Origin: CBINFS01 sp966250015
Lineage (GTDB): Bacteria; Bacteroidota; Rhodothermia; Rhodothermales; DASSAV01
DNA length: 6,203 nucleotides
Reading direction: 5' to 3'
Assembly (NCBI GenBank): GCA_966250015.1
Contig: CBINFS010000083.1
Location: 1 to 6,203 of the forward strand
How positions within the stretch are numbered: position 1 is the stretch's first letter; each line of letters opens with the position of its first letter. Below the pieces are notes generated by a model. That model searched no databases. It saw only the letters and a list, made by a program, of their open reading frames with translations, and was not told where the DNA came from. The translations under genes and the position numbers were made by a program. This document shows positions 6,025 to 6,203 of this stretch, piece by piece.

Positions 6025-6108
6025 CCCTGCGTGGTGGCAATAGTGACGTTGCTTTTAAGGTTGATGCTGCTGAAGAACGCTGTGCTATACCTCCCCGATG
6101 GCAGGTGG

Positions 6109-6178
6109 TAACCATTGGTTAATGATAAATGAATAAGGCCAGCCAATGGACCGGCTTGCCTCGTCGGTTTCCATTGGC
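6109..6178. repeat. Alternating CCAATGG/CCATTGG inverted motifs
   Basis: TAACCATTGGTTA (6109-6121) is a 6-bp dyad around a central T. GCCAATGGA (6142-6150) and TCCATTGGC (6170-6178) form a perfect 9-bp inverted repeat with a 19-base loop, in which CCG and CGG can extend the stem. The same 7-base motif thus appears three times in alternating orientation within 70 bp. No T tract follows, so it is not a classical terminator. It could be the end of a repeat element or operators for a gene beyond the window. Confidence 0.4.
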
Positions 6179-6198
6179 ACCAATTCTGAAATCGCCGG
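6176..6198 (+). repeat. Inverted copy 2 of the flanking 22-bp sequence
   Basis: GGCACCAATT (6176-6185), C, TGAAATCGCCGG (6187-6198) is the reverse complement of 297-320 apart from the one- or two-base join. Its orientation means that a second copy of the structured element at 1-330 would run rightward past the window edge. Confidence 0.6.
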
Positions 6199-6203
6199 CC
6201 CGC

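Noticed and set aside
6037..6056. GCAA...TTGC followed by TTTT as a terminator after the glycolipid-binding gene
   Set aside because: The stem is only four base pairs with an 8-base loop, too weak to support the call.

Overview
The window looks like a high-GC member of the Bacteroidota/Rhodothermota lineage (Rhodothermales or Salinibacter-like). The argument is taxonomic. A GLPGLI-family exported protein sits directly upstream of a carboxypeptidase-regulatory/plug/beta-barrel outer-membrane protein, a pairing that in my knowledge is typical of this lineage. The large gene uses strongly GC-biased third positions. No rRNA or other marker is present, so the placement is an inference.

Layout. 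Bases 1-877 hold no gene I would defend. They contain a structured non-coding element (about 1-330, best read on the minus strand) with several nested dyads, then two roughly 100-bp interspersed repeats (387-488 and 553-653), each made of two hairpins, and then a T-rich leader (654-877). A two-gene cell-envelope unit follows: the GLPGLI protein (878-1624) and a 926-residue outer-membrane beta-barrel protein (1671-4451). Next is a type II toxin-antitoxin module in toxin-first order (4563-4901, 4955-5308), with a sigma70-like promoter whose spacer contains a perfect 10-bp palindrome. The last gene encodes a DUF1089/PF06475 putative glycolipid-binding protein (5431-6024). Bases 6025-6203 are non-coding and carry alternating CCAATGG/CCATTGG motifs. 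The final 28 bases contain an inverted copy of a stretch found at 297-320.

How the genes work together. The two envelope genes share a strand with a 46-bp gap and both encode exported proteins, so they are probably co-transcribed and act together at the outer membrane; their substrate is unknown. The toxin and antitoxin form a self-contained regulatory and stress module unrelated to the envelope genes. The glycolipid-binding protein stands alone.

The non-coding DNA deserves the closest look. The four base differences between the two arms of repeat 553-653 are exactly compensatory and preserve both local hairpins. The window also appears to be bracketed by inverted copies of the same structured element, the right-hand one cut off by the window edge.
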